A program made the translations under genes and the position numbers. A DNA stretch of 64,000 nucleotides from Lithodes maja (lineage: Eukaryota; Arthropoda; Malacostraca; Decapoda; Lithodidae): NCBI GenBank assembly GCA_037953745.1, contig JBAKBP010007982.1, positions 1 to 64,000 of the forward strand, read 5' to 3'. Positions 6,721 through 17,093 of the stretch are shown piece after piece; within the stretch, counting starts at the first letter, position 1, and each line of letters starts with the position of its first letter. The notes beneath the pieces are model-generated. The model saw only the letters and a program-made list of their open reading frames with translations. It searched no databases and was not told where the DNA came from.

Positions 6721-9677
6721 CCAGTGTCACACGAGCGCTTTTTCCGGCAATTTTTGATGAGCAAGTTTTTTGTAATACTATTTAAAGTTTTTTCGCATAG
6801 ACTCGGAAACTACAAGGAGTACAAAGGAGTACAAAGGGAAATCAAGCAACAACATATCCAGTGACCCTTCTAGGTTGCTTGTCCTCCAAAACACTGAGGA
6901 TCAAGTGTCCAAACAGTGGTTTAGAGTGGGTAAGGGAACATTGGAAAGGGAATTACTGCCCTGGAACTAATGTCCGTGGCAGGATTAGGAAGTTAGTAGG
7001 GGACAGATAACTGAGGGGGGATAAAATAAAGTTATTAATTTACAAACGCAGTCAGTCGCGGGTTTGATGCGAGATATTTGTCTAGGCGGAGTTTTAAATG
7101 AATCAACGGTGATGCCGTCTATAACGTTTCGGGGAAGCCCATTCCACAAGTTGACAACTCGATTGAAGAAGAAATTCTTAGATTCGTGCGAGTTAAAAGA
7201 TTTACCAATAATTTTGCAACCGTTTCCCCGCGTGTAATTAGATTGGTCGATAGTGAAGTACTTACTACAGTTCATATTGTCGATGCTTTGATGATTTTGA
7301 ACACTTGAATTAAGTCGCCTCTTAATCTGCGCTGGGTTAAAGGAAATAGATTTAATTCTCTAAGACGCTCTTCGTATGGTTTGTTCTTTAGGCTAGGTAT
7401 CATTTTGGTAACTCTACGTTGAACTCGTTCTAGCTTGTTTATATCTTTTTGGTAATAAGGGCACCAGGATTGAACGCAGTATTCCAGAAGAGGGCGGACT
7501 AAGGAATTGTAAAGGGTTAGGATAACTTCTTTGGATTTATGCTCAAATGACCTGCCTATAAAGCCAATTATTTTGTTTGCCTTCTTAACAACTTCTGAAC
7601 ATTGTTGACTCGGTTTTAGGTTACTCGATATTGTTACTCCCAGATCGGTTTCTCTGTTTACATTCTTAAGCTGAGTGCCATTCATCGAATAGTTTGCTTT
7701 CTCATTTAGGTATCCGATATGTAGTACTTTACATTTATCCGCATTGAACTCATTTGCCAAATTTGGGCCCAACAATTTGGGCCCAACATGACAATTTATC
7801 TAGATTGTGTTGCATATCGTCAACTTGTTCTTTTGAGAGTACGCTATTTGCAATTTTTGTATCGTCAGCAAATTTTGAGATTGTACAGGTGAGACCCTCA
7901 TCTATGTCGTTGATGTAAATTAGAAAGAGAATTGGTCCTAGTACCGATCCCTGGGGTACCCCGCTACTTACATTGGTCCATTTTGATGCCTTACCGTTTA
8001 TGACTACTCTTTGCTTTCTGTCGCTGAGCCAATTTTCTATCCATTTCAACACACCGTCTTGTATTCCATGCGCTTTTAGTTTTAGCAGTAAACGTTTGTG
8101 GGGAACTTTGTCAAAGGCCTTTTGAAAATCAAGGTATATAATATCTACAGCTTTACTCTCATCGTAGAGGTTGAGGATATCGTGGAAGAAGTCTAAGAGG
8201 TTTGTTAAACAGGAACGTTTTTTACGAAAGCCGTGTTGAGTATCTTTAAGTATGTTATTTTCCTCTAAGTGATTTACGAGTCTGTCTCTTATGACCGTTT
8301 CTAGCATTTTACATACAACTGAGGTTAAGCTAATTGGACGATAGTTACTGGATAGGGATTTGCTGCCTTTTTTGAATATCGGTGTTACGTTGGCTAGCTT
8401 CCACTGATCGGGCATAGTTCCAGACTGCAAGGATTTATTGAATAGTAATGTCAGTGGTTTAGAGAGCTCATCCTTAGCTTCCTTTAGAACTCTAGGCGAG
8501 ATTGTATCAGGTCCAGGCGTTTTATTTACCTTGAGTTTATCTAAACAATTCAATACTTCTCTCTCTGTAACGGTGATATTGCTTAAAACATCTGAATTAT
8601 CAATCTGAATCGGCGATGGTGTAGGGATATCACTGAGGTCTTCTGTTGTAAAAACTGATGCAAAGAAGGTATTGAGGGCATTACTCATTTGTTCTTCGTC
8701 TTTGGTGTATTCTCCATTTTCATCGACTAACGGTCCAACAGTTGAAGTAACTACTTTTTTCTTTCTGATATAACTATAGAATTCTTTCGGGTTTGTTTTA
8801 CTTTGATTCGCAATATGTAACTCTAAGGTCTTTTTACTTTGCTTAATTAACTTTTTGGCTTTGCGTCGTAGCTCTACAAATTTCAGCCGTTCTTCGTCAT
8901 TTTGTGAGGATTTTAATCTATCATTAGCAATTTTTTTAGCAAGCAGGCAGTTTGAAATATCTTTATTCCACCATTTGGGCTTATTATTATGGCCTGGACG
9001 CCGAGTTTTCGATGGTATGCAGTCTTGCACTGCTTTTAGGTAAGTGGCTTCGAATAACTTCCAAGATGTATTTATGTCGTTATTGTGAATTAAAAAGCTC
9101 CAGTCAGTTTCTTTAAACATAGCTCTAAGTTTAGGAAAGTTTGCTTTCTTGAAATTAGGGACTTTTTCGATGCTACTATTTGGTTCGTTACTAGTAAAGT
9201 TTAAAGTGAAAGTTATCGTATGATGGTCGCTGTTACTGAATTCATCACCAACATTCAAATTCTCTATTAATTCTTCTTTTGTTGCAAGTACAATGTCAAG
9301 AACGTTATTACCACGGGTCGGCGTTCCAACAAATTGATAAAGCGAACTCTCTTGCAAGTTCGTATACAAGTCATGTCCGGAGTGTGAAGTAAGAGTATCG
9401 CCCCACTTGGTCACAGGTAAATTAAAGTCACCAAAAATTACGGTATCTTGTGAGTTACTTACATCTGCAATTTGTTCGTAAATTTCTCGGTCAGTTTGCA
9501 CTGATTGAGCTGGAGGTCTGTATATTAATGCAAGTATTATTTTGGTACCTTTATTATTAACTAGATCGAAGGAAGATGATGTTGAGTAGCTTAATTCCTA
9601 TGAAACTTATATTTTGAAGTTGTCGGACTACAATCGCCAGTAAAAATTGACGGAAAAATCGTTCGTGTGACACCGCC
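6721..9677. mobile_element. TIR element hosting a CR1-like insertion
   Basis: The left end AGTGTCACACGAGCG.TTTTTCCGGCAATTTTT and the right end AAAAATTGACGGAAAAATCGTTCGTGTGACACCG are an inverted pair of about 40 bp, lying just outside the LINE copy. The simplest reading is a short DNA element split by the LINE. No transposase is visible. Confidence 0.55.
6812..9562 (-). pseudogene. CR1-like non-LTR retrotransposon, 5'-truncated and frameshifted (copy 2)
   Basis: A LINE pol reading right to left. Residues visible from 9501: the C-terminal part of an APE-type endonuclease (GDFNLP, SDHHTITF), then reverse transcriptase with PGPDTISPRVL, NYRPISLTSV, DFQKAFDKVPHKRLL, GVPQGSVLGPILF and FADDTKIANS, then the LINE C-terminal domain (SWCPYYQKDINKLERVQRR, FFFNRVVNLWNGLPRNVID). 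It encodes nicking and target-primed reverse transcription. The 14-base phrase AATTTGGGCCCAAC is duplicated in tandem near 7760, shifting the frame, and a base is missing near 7287 relative to copy 3. The 5' end stops at about 9562, inside the endonuclease. The 3' end is a CTTTGTACTC decamer repeat, which with the RT motifs fits the CR1 group. Clade naming is by resemblance only. Confidence 0.85.
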
Positions 9678-9753
9678 TTTAGCCTATGTGTACTGTTGCA
9701 TAGAGTGATTACTGTTCATATTTTGGTGGACTATATGCCTGTTTACGTAGCCC

Positions 9754-9971
9754 TTAACCCCTTCTGTACCGGCGACGTGGTTTTAACTTTATTTTGGCTA
9801 CTATTAAAGACAACTGTATTAAGTTTAAAAAGGGCCTTCAGCAATTAACAGGCTTTGAACTATCTCACTTAACCCGTTTTACTACCTCAGATCCATCCTA
9901 AGCTACACAAAATCTTCTAACTTTAGCAAAACATTAAATTAAAAAGAGGTCGCCGGTACAGAAGGGGTTAA
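9754..9971. mobile_element. FB foldback element, complete
   Basis: Starts TTAACCCCTTCTGTACCGG and ends CCGGTACAGAAGGGGTTAA: the ends are perfect complements over 19 bp. Inner arms are diverged. Its right TTAA is shared with the next element. Confidence 0.85.
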
Positions 9972-10174
9972 CCCTTTGAGGATCAATACGTGTTTTAGCA
10001 GTTTCTTCTGTCTATTATTCAGCGGTTTTGTACAGCTTAGGAAACACTTCAAGTAATCAAAGGGGTAAAATCGATCTCGGTTAACCTTTTTGACTCACGC
10101 AGACCCCTCCTATACTTAATAAAATCGTCTAGTAATCGCCAGAATAGACTGCATCATAATCTCCAAGGGGTTAA
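9968..10174. mobile_element. FB-like foldback element, diverged
   Basis: Starts TTAACCCTTTGAGGATC and ends CCAAGGGGTTAA. The internal phrases (TTTTGTACAGCTTAGGAA, TACTTAATAAAATCGTCTA) match the FB plan. It begins at the very TTAA that ends its neighbour. Confidence 0.7.
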
Positions 10175-10433
10175 TCAGTGGATGGTTAAACAACGTTGAT
10201 TTTTGGTCATATGTTGTGGCATACAAGCTTAAATTCGGCAGTCAATTAGGAATAATCCATAGAAGGATCCTAAATTCATTGTTTTGCTGGGTATGAAATT
10301 ACATACCAAATCCTACTCAAATAGGAGACAAAATAATTATGAACTGCTTCCGGAAATGTTGAGATATTGGGCTGAAGTTTATTGGTGATTTTTGTTTTAG
10401 TTTGTCTGTAAACACACACATACACGCGCGCGC
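10175..10433. other. No recognisable feature
   Basis: Unique-looking sequence that ends in a short CA/CG alternating stretch just before the SINE. Confidence 0.5.
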
Positions 10434-10738
10434 GCTTAGTCATGGTACTTGCAGTGCTGGCTCTGGTGTCAGAGGTTCGATCCCATGCGTCATCAGGGGA
10501 AGTTTATTTCAAAAACTTTTTTCCTGACGGGGAAGACTAGGTCTGGACGGACCTGTCAATGGGGACCAACAAAGTCTCCTGCCTCCGTCCTACTCCCGCG
10601 GGGGTTTGTAGGCGCTCTCGTTAGCAGCAAGGATTAATCTGTTGATTCCTTAGGATAAGATCTAGGTTAATTATGTGTATTTTCAGCCTCATTGACTGCC
10701 GGCTGGAAATATACCGATTATTATTAATATTATTATTA
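10434..10738 (+). mobile_element. tRNA-derived SINE with (ATT)n tail
   Basis: The head resembles a tRNA gene: TTAGTCATGGTA then TGCAGTGCTGGCT near an A box, and GAGGTTCGATCCC as a nearly canonical B box at about 10472-10484. A tRNA-unrelated body follows (GGGGAAGTTTATTTC, GACGGACCTG, CCCGCGGGGGTTTG) and the tail is ATTATTATTAATATTATTATTA. It would be transcribed by RNA polymerase III and mobilised by a LINE. Its LINE partner is not identified. Confidence 0.75.
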
Positions 10739-10764
10739 CCCCCCCCCCCCACCCCACCCCCGCC

Positions 10765-10812
<48 letters not shown>
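10739..10812. repeat. C-rich tract and (CA)n microsatellite
   Basis: A run of C with interspersed A/G, then about 22 CA dinucleotides, immediately following the SINE tail. Confidence 0.95.
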
Positions 10813-10813
<1 letters not shown>

Positions 10814-11158
10814 GACAATCATGTATTCCCCTGATCCTAATGCGATAATTAGGAGGATCGCTGAACAAGGCCTAATTTTGAATTCCCGCATTGCAACACA
10901 TTTGTAACTTTAATCTAATTTAGTAATGTGCTGAAAATGTAGCATGGCTGCGTCATACTTTGTGTAGGTAGATAGCCAGGTAGATATTAGTAAATAGATC
11001 ATAATTATGTGTGTGTGTGTTGACGTGTGTGTGTGTGTGTGTGTGTGTGTCTGCATTTTAGCTATCCTGACTGAGGCATCGCAAGTACTGAGACAACTTA
11101 CCTTTCCTCTCCTACAACACTATCTAGAGTGTCTGTACTGCTACCTCCTTTTCAGTAC
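10813..11158. other. No gene; contains a (GT)n microsatellite
   Basis: Unique-looking sequence with alternating GT at 11009-11050. Nothing else is recognised. Confidence 0.6.
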
Positions 11159-11547
11159 TTAAGGGGGGACACCGGATTTGTTTTATCTTTCTCTCCTTTT
11201 CTCTCTTTCTCTGGCTAGTACCATTCGGCCTCATTCAGCCTACTGTTTTAAGACGTTTACCCCCATCCAGGTGTCAATATTTTCCTGGCGAGCGGTAGCG
11301 AGCCAGCATATATATTTTTTTGTTTTGACAGCAAGCTAAATTTGTACATTTTTCGATAGAAAAATGTCTCCGGCGAAGCCGGATTTCTCCATACAATGCT
11401 GGCTCGCTATCGCTCGCCAGGAAGAAATCGACACCTGGATGGGGACAAACTTCTTAAAACAGTTGGTTGAATGGGGCCGAATGGATACAAGCCAGAGAAA
11501 GAGAGAAAAGGAGAGAAAGCTAAAACAAATCCGGTGTCCCCTCCTTT
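11159..11547. mobile_element. MITE-1 copy 4 (GGACACCGG subtype), right end lost
   Basis: Starts TTAAGGGGGGACACCGG with the same arms and hairpins as 5914-6304. The right arm reads to CCGGTGTCCCCTCC but the closing TTAA has been lost and fused to an FB element that lacks its own left end. Confidence 0.85.
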
Positions 11548-11749
11548 TTACCGACGACGTCTTTTAATCTTTTTCTAGCTATATCTATACGATTTTGTGC
11601 AGTTTAAAAAGGATCTGTGGTAGTAAAAAGGGTCAAGTGCGGTATTTCGAAGCTTGTTAATTGCTGGAGGTCCTTTGGAGACTGAGTAGAATCGTCTAAT
11701 AGCGGCCAGAATAAAGTTAAAAGGACGGCATCGGTACAGAAGGGGTTAA
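11548..11749. mobile_element. FB foldback element, left end lost
   Basis: Starts at ACCGACGACGTC with no TTAACCCC, and ends CGGTACAGAAGGGGTTAA. Inner phrases (ATACGATTTTGTGCAGTTTAAAAAGGATCTG, GTAGAATCGTCTAATAG) are typical of FB. The right TTAA (11746-11749) is also the left TTAA of the following MITE-2. Confidence 0.75.
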
Positions 11750-12116
11750 GGGGAGGTATTTAGTTTGATCCCTAGACCTCCATCAAGCTTAAAATGACAC
11801 CCCCTTGAGTCCCTTTCAAGATAAATTAGTACATTTTTCGGTAGAAAAATGTCCCGGCCGAAGGCCGGTTCCTCTTAAATTACAGGCTCGCTATCGCTCG
11901 CCAGGATAAAATTGACACCTGAATGGCATGAAAGGCCTTAATATGGGGTGAAAATTCTTAAAATTGCTAAGCTAATGGGGCAAACGTTTAATATGGGGTG
12001 AAAATTCTTAAAATCGCTAAGCTAATGGGGCAAACGTTTTATAAAAAGCAATGGGACTAATCATGAGGGAGAAAGGGGTCAAGAAAAGAATCCCTCAAGT
12101 GGAGATCTCCCCTTAA
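11746..12116 (+). mobile_element. MITE-2 copy 5 with internal duplication
   Basis: Starts TTAAGGGGAGG and ends CTCCCCTTAA. It carries a tandem copy of about 52 bp (TTAATATGGGGTGAAAATTC through GGGGCAAACGTTT) that no other copy has. Confidence 0.85.
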
Positions 12117-12213
12117 GGACAGCTTGCAAGAGCAGAACTAACTTTATGCTTTTCAAACACCAATTACTAATCCCCAAAACGTATATGTGACCTTCAACCA
12201 TCCCACTTGCTTG

Positions 12214-12423
12214 TTAACCCTTTCAAGATCCGATTACGCATTTCTTGTTCTGTTTTCTGGCTGTTAATAGACGATTTTATACAGTTTAGGAATGATCTGT
12301 TGGAAAGTAAAGACTCTCGATTAACCCTCAGACTTCCATATACCCTTCCTAATCTGAATAAAATCGTTTAATAATAGCCAAGAAGCAGAAAAGAAATGCT
12401 TTGTCGTATTTTGTAAGGGTTAA
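12214..12423. mobile_element. FB-like foldback element
   Basis: Starts TTAACCCTTTCAAGATCC and ends TTTTGTAAGGGTTAA. Inner arms pair well: AGACGATTTTATACAGTTTAGGAA with CCTTCCTAATCTGAATAAAATCGT. Confidence 0.8.
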
Positions 12424-12463
12424 ATGGCGGAAGGATACTTAAAAGTAACACCCCTAATATTAT

Positions 12464-12964
12464 GATATACACGTGTGTTTGTATAAATGCGGACCAATAC
12501 ATTATGATATGCACGTGTGTTTGTATAAATGCGGACCAATACATTATGATATGCACGTGTGTTTGTATAAATGCGGACCAATACATTATGATATGCACGT
12601 GTGTTTGTATAAATGCGGACCAATACATTATGATATGCACGTGTGTTTGTATAAATGCGGACCAATACATTATGATATGCACGTGTGTTTGTATAAATGC
12701 GGACCAATACATTATGATATACACGTGTGTTTGTATAAATGCGGACCAATACATTATGATATGCACGTGTGTTTGTATAAATGCGGACCAATACATTATG
12801 ATATACACGTGTGTTTGTATAAATGCGGACCAATACATTATGATATGCACGTGTGTTTGTATAAATGCGGACCAATACATTATGATATACACGTGTGTTT
12901 GTATAAATGCGGACCAATACATTATGATATGCACGTGTGTTTGTATAAATGCGGACCAATACAT
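12464..12964. repeat. 42-bp minisatellite, 12 units
   Basis: Twelve near-identical 42-bp units (ATGCACGTGTGTTTGTATAA then ATGCGGACCAATACATTATG). The only obvious variation is GATATG versus GATATA at the start of each unit. Because 42 is a multiple of three and the unit lacks stops in several frames, long repetitive frames appear on both strands; they are not genes. It abuts an FB element at the TTAA at 12964. Confidence 0.97.
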
Positions 12965-13164
12965 TAACCCGTTCAGTACCGGTGACGTCCAATTCATCAT
13001 ATTCTGGCAACTATTCGACGATTTTATTCAGCTTAGGAAGGACGTCTACCCATTAAAAGGCTACAGACTATCTCAATTAATCCATATGTTCTTCCAAAGC
13101 TTGATAAAATCGTCTAAATGTGGCTGAAATGAAATATACTGTATCGCCGGTACAGGAAGGGTTG
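12964..13164. mobile_element. FB foldback element
   Basis: Starts TTAACCCGTTCAGTACCGG and ends CCGGTACAGGAAGGGTTGG, with the right TTAA mutated. Inner arms: TTCGACGATTTTATTCAG and CTTGATAAAATCGTCTAA. Confidence 0.8.
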
Positions 13165-13190
13165 GTACAGCAAACTATATAGAAGAGAGG

Positions 13191-13525
13191 TTAAGGGGAG
13201 ATTTCCACTTAAGGGACTTTTCTCTTGACCCCTTTCTCCCTCATGTCTAGCCCCATTGCTTTTGAAATTTTAAGACGTTTGCCCCATTAGTTTGGTGATT
13301 TTAAGAATTTCCGCCCCATTCTGTCAATTTTAAGACCTTTCGTGCCATTTATGTGTCGATTTTATCCTGGCGAGCGATAGCGAGCCTGTAATTTAAGAGT
13401 AACCGGCCTTTGGCCGGGACATTTTTCTACCGAAAAATGTACAAATTTATCTTGAAAGGGGGTCAAGGGGGTGAACTTTTAAGGTTGCTGGAGGAGTAGG
13501 AAACAAACTAAAAACCTCCCCTTAA
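13191..13525 (-). mobile_element. MITE-2 copy 6, inverted orientation
   Basis: Reverse complement of the 2754-3089 type: starts TTAAGGGGAGATTTCC and ends AAAACCTCCCCTTAA. It has the GGCGAGCGATAGCGAGCC palindrome and CCGGCCTTTGGCCGG hairpin. Confidence 0.85.
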
Positions 13526-13614
13526 ATTCTTCCTGCGGCAAGAATTCCGAGTCTGTGCACAATGTTCGGCTCGTCGGACGGGTATTATCATGGCATAATG
13601 AATAGAAACATAAA

Positions 13615-13799
13615 CTACAGTAGATCTGGTAAGTAGTGAGGGACCCAAAATTGGAGAACGAACCCCCAAGTTCGAACCTTCAAACTGCGAAAATATCACA
13701 TTTTCGTGGTTGCGAGGTTCGAACTTGGGGGTTCGTTCCCCAATTTTGGGTCCCTTACTACAAAGTTCCATTTTCGTGTCCAGTCCAGATCTACTGTAG
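13615..13799. mobile_element. Near-perfect foldback element, GGGACCCAAAATTGG family
   Basis: Terminal arms CTACAGTAGATCTGG and CCAGATCTACTGTAG are perfect complements over 15 bp. A second long arm, GGGACCCAAAATTGG through AACCCCCAAGTTCGAACCT, pairs with its complement at about 13705-13755. The loop is short. Noncoding; it could form a hairpin or cruciform. A 121-codon minus-strand frame overlapping it has no motif. Confidence 0.8.
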
Positions 13800-14004
13800 G
13801 CTATGATAGAAGTTATTAAAATATAGGGGAAAATAAAATAAAAAAAATGCCAACAGGATAATAGGGTTTTCACAATACAACGACGGTTATCTCTTGTGTA
13901 AAAGTAGATATCTATTCCTTTCCGAGAGTATCTATTTTACCCAGACGGCCTAACACCACGGAAAAATACAATCAAATATACTCTATTTACGTCACACGGA
14001 GTGT

Positions 14005-14284
14005 TTAAGGGGAGTTTTCTTCTTCTTCGCCTGCCCCTTTCTTCCTCATGTTTAGCCCCGTTAGTTATGAGGCTTTAAGACGTTTGCCCCATTAGTTTGG
14101 CATTTTAAGACTTTTCACCCCATTTATTTGTCAATATTAAGATATTTTGTGCCCTTAGGTGTTGCTTTATTCCTCCTGGCGAGCGATAGCGAGCCTGTAA
14201 TGTACTAGGAACCAGCCTTCGGCCGGGACAGTATTCTACCGAAAAATGTACAGGGGCAAGGGCCTAGGAATCCTCCTCCCCTTG
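14005..14284 (-). mobile_element. MITE-2 copy 7, inverted and shortened
   Basis: Starts TTAAGGGGAG and has GGCGAGCGATAGCGAGCC, TTCGGCCGGGAC and the hairpin. It ends in CTCCTCCCCTTG with no closing TTAA, and lacks about 60 bp relative to other copies. Confidence 0.75.
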
Positions 14285-14531
14285 TAACATTCTCCTACTC
14301 AACGAGACCGAGAAAGGGGCGAGGGAACGCGAAAGTGGTCCCGGACCCTGAGAATCGGAACTTTAAATATAGTTTCTGTTCGGGCTCTGTCTCGTGTCGG
14401 CCACCCCCAGCAATGGGGTATGTGCCTGAGTATATACATACTGTACATACATCTCGCAGGGTGGGGGGGGGGGAGGGGGGGTGTCTTGGAGGTTTTATTT
14501 TTAACTGGATAGAGGTCTAAGGAACAAACTG

Positions 14532-14563
<32 letters not shown>

Positions 14564-14590
14564 CTGTAATAATAAAAATAAGAGTACAAA
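14285..14590. other. No gene; G-run and (TA)n microsatellite
   Basis: Contains a G-rich run at about 14461-14480 and about 14 TA dinucleotides at 14535-14562. Overlapping short frames have no motif. Confidence 0.6.
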
Positions 14591-17093
14591 TATATCTATC
14601 TATCGCCTGACGCCGTGATCCCCGAAGGGGTGGCCACGAACGAACCGCCCCCATGCACCTCTGTCCCCAGTCAGTCGACGCCCCTCCCCCCAACCAGCAC
14701 CGTCTTCGTTCATGTAGTTCCTCACTCCATCCTTCCACCTCATATTCGGTCTACCTCTCCCCCTCTGTCCCTCCACCTCGCTCTCGTACACCCTCTTAGT
14801 CATTCTCTCGCTTTCCATACGTTCCATATGGCCGAACCATCTCAAGTTGTTCCTTTTCACACTTTCCAGCACATCTACCTCCACACCACACCTCCTTCTT
14901 ACTTCCTCATTAGTCTGTCTATCCCTCCATGTAACTCCGCACGTACTCCTTAAGTAATTCATTTCCACTGCTCTCACTCTTGGTCTGAGTCTCTCAACCA
15001 ACGTCCATGCTTCGCTTCCGTAAGTCAGTGTCGGGATTACCACACTGTCATGCAAGGACTTCTTCACTTCCATACTGACCACCCTATTTCTTGTTACTGC
15101 TTTTAGCGTTCCTACAACCCTCTTCCCCTGTTGTACCCTCTCCCGCACCTCTTCATCCATAGTCCCATCTTTACTCAACACACTGCCCAGATACTTAAAA
15201 GAGTTGACGATCTCCATAGCCTGACCGTTCAGCTTCACCTCACACTCTGTGACTTCACCCCTTTCGAAGACCATAACCTTGCTCTTCCCCGTATTTACCT
15301 TCAAATTCCGTTTTTCGCACACTGTTCCAAACTCATTTACCAGACCCTGCAACTCCCATTCATTATCACTCATCAGAACTGTATCATCCGCAAACAGCAG
15401 TATAGGTAGCTTCCACTCAATTCCCTCCCTTTTCAGCGATACACCAACATCCACTGCTCTTGATAGTATTTCTTTCATAACTCCATCCATATATACAGTA
15501 AACAACCACGGGGACATCACACACCCCTGTTTCAAACCAACATTCAGGTCAAAGAACTCGCTCTGCTCACTCTCCACACGTACTGCCGCCTTTGCACCCT
15601 CATACATGCTCTTCACTGCTTTCAGCAACTTGCCCTCTACTCCGTATATTCTAAGTACTTTCCACAAACCTTCTCTATCCACTCTGTCATAGGCCTTCTC
15701 CAAGTCCATAAAGGCAACATACACCTTTTATTTCTTCTCCAGATACTTCTCCACAACACAATTCAGGGTAAAAATCTGATCTACACATCCTCTTCCCTTC
15801 CTAAAACCTCCCTGCTCGTCGCCTATCCATTTCTTCATTCTCACTCTCACTCTCTCAATCACTACCCTACTGTATACCTTCCCTACTACGCTTAGAAGAC
15901 ATATTCCTCGGTGGTTACCACACACTCCTCTTTCCCCTTTGCCCTTATATAGGGGGACTATTATGCCAGTCTTCCAGTCATCGGGTGCACTCCCCTTCTC
16001 CCATGCTAGTTTGCACATTTTCCATACCCATTCTATCACTATCTCACCACCATACCTCAACATTTCCCCACACACTCCATCTGTTCCTGGTGCTTTCCCC
16101 AACTTCACTCTTTTCATGGCTTCCCACACTTCTGACCTCCTGATCCCCACCTCCTCCTCCACTACTTCTCTTCTTCTCCCTCCCATACCATATCCAGCTA
16201 TGTTTGCTGGCTCTTCATTCCTTTCATTTAGCAACTCACTGAAGTACTCCCTCCATCTTTCGACTCCCTCTTGCTTCTCGGCTAGCATTCTCCCATTCTT
16301 AGCTTTCACACCCTTACTGTTTCCCTTGCTACCTTCCCTAACTTTCTTGACTTCTTTCCAGAACAGTTTCTTACTCTCCCTCCATTTTACACTCAGATTC
16401 CTTTCAAATTCCTCATCTACTCTTCTCTTACTTTCCTTCACTACTCTCTTCACCACCCTCTTACTCTCCACGTACCTCGCTCGTTTCTGTCTCTCGGAAT
16501 CTTCATTCCCTCTACTACCCAACCACTCTCTATATGCTTTCTTCTTTTCTTCCACAGCTATTCTTACCTCTTCTGTCCACCATGCTGTACCTTTCACTCC
16601 CCTCCCTCTTCTCCTCACTCCACACACCTCCTCACATGCTGCACAGATCTCATCCTTAAACACCTTGCTCATCTCCTCCACTTCCTCCATAACTTCCAGG
16701 TCGAACCCACCTAGTCGTCTTTCCACTGCTCTCCTGTACTCCTCCCTGACTTCCTCCTCCTGCAACCTCTCCACCCTCCTCACCATTCCACCCTCCTCTC
16801 GCCTCCCTCCCGCTCTCCTCACCCACTTCTTTTGTATCCTAACCTTAGCTACCACTACATAATGATCAGACAGACCCCTTCCAATACCCCTATACACCCT
16901 AGCATCCATCACAGATTTCTTCATTCGTTCATCCACACATACATAATCAATCAATGACTTTCGTTCCACCACTGTCTTTTCCTTCATCGTCAACATCCGT
17001 TTCCACGTGTACCTGTGGATCATTCTGTGTCGGAAGAAGGTGTTGGCTATCCACAGCCTCCTCCCCACACATACGTCCACAAGTGCACTACCA
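14591..17093 (-). pseudogene. RTE-like non-LTR retrotransposon, 5'-truncated, one in-frame stop
   Basis: Reads right to left. The visible start is within an APE endonuclease (IDYVCVDER, then GLSDHYVVVAK near 16870), followed by a basic, coiled-coil-like linker. Next is reverse transcriptase: LGKAPGTDGVCGEML, CGNHRGICLLSVVGKVYSR, EQGGFRKGRGCVDQIFTL, FMDLEKAYDRVDREGLW, GLKQGCVMSPWLF and LLFADDTVLMSD. The C-terminal domain has TYGSEAWTL and NLRWFGHMERM. One TAA at about 15728-15730, between LEKK and VYVAFMDL, interrupts the RT; upstream and downstream parts are in the same frame. The terminal TAG falls within a (GATA)n tail, so there is practically no 3' UTR, as in RTE-type elements. The 5' part is missing where it meets another element's poly(A). 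Confidence 0.8.

Noticed and set aside
10434..10510. Possible functional tRNA gene
   Set aside because: Only A- and B-box-like stretches are present, without a cloverleaf; body and tail identify a SINE.
12368..13127. Overlapping 164-221 codon frames on both strands
   Set aside because: They are produced by a 42-bp repeat whose length is a multiple of three; the peptides are repeats of the unit in every frame.
15131..16862. Plus-strand frames rich in Ser, Thr and Pro
   Set aside because: Antisense shadows of the RTE-like pol on the minus strand.
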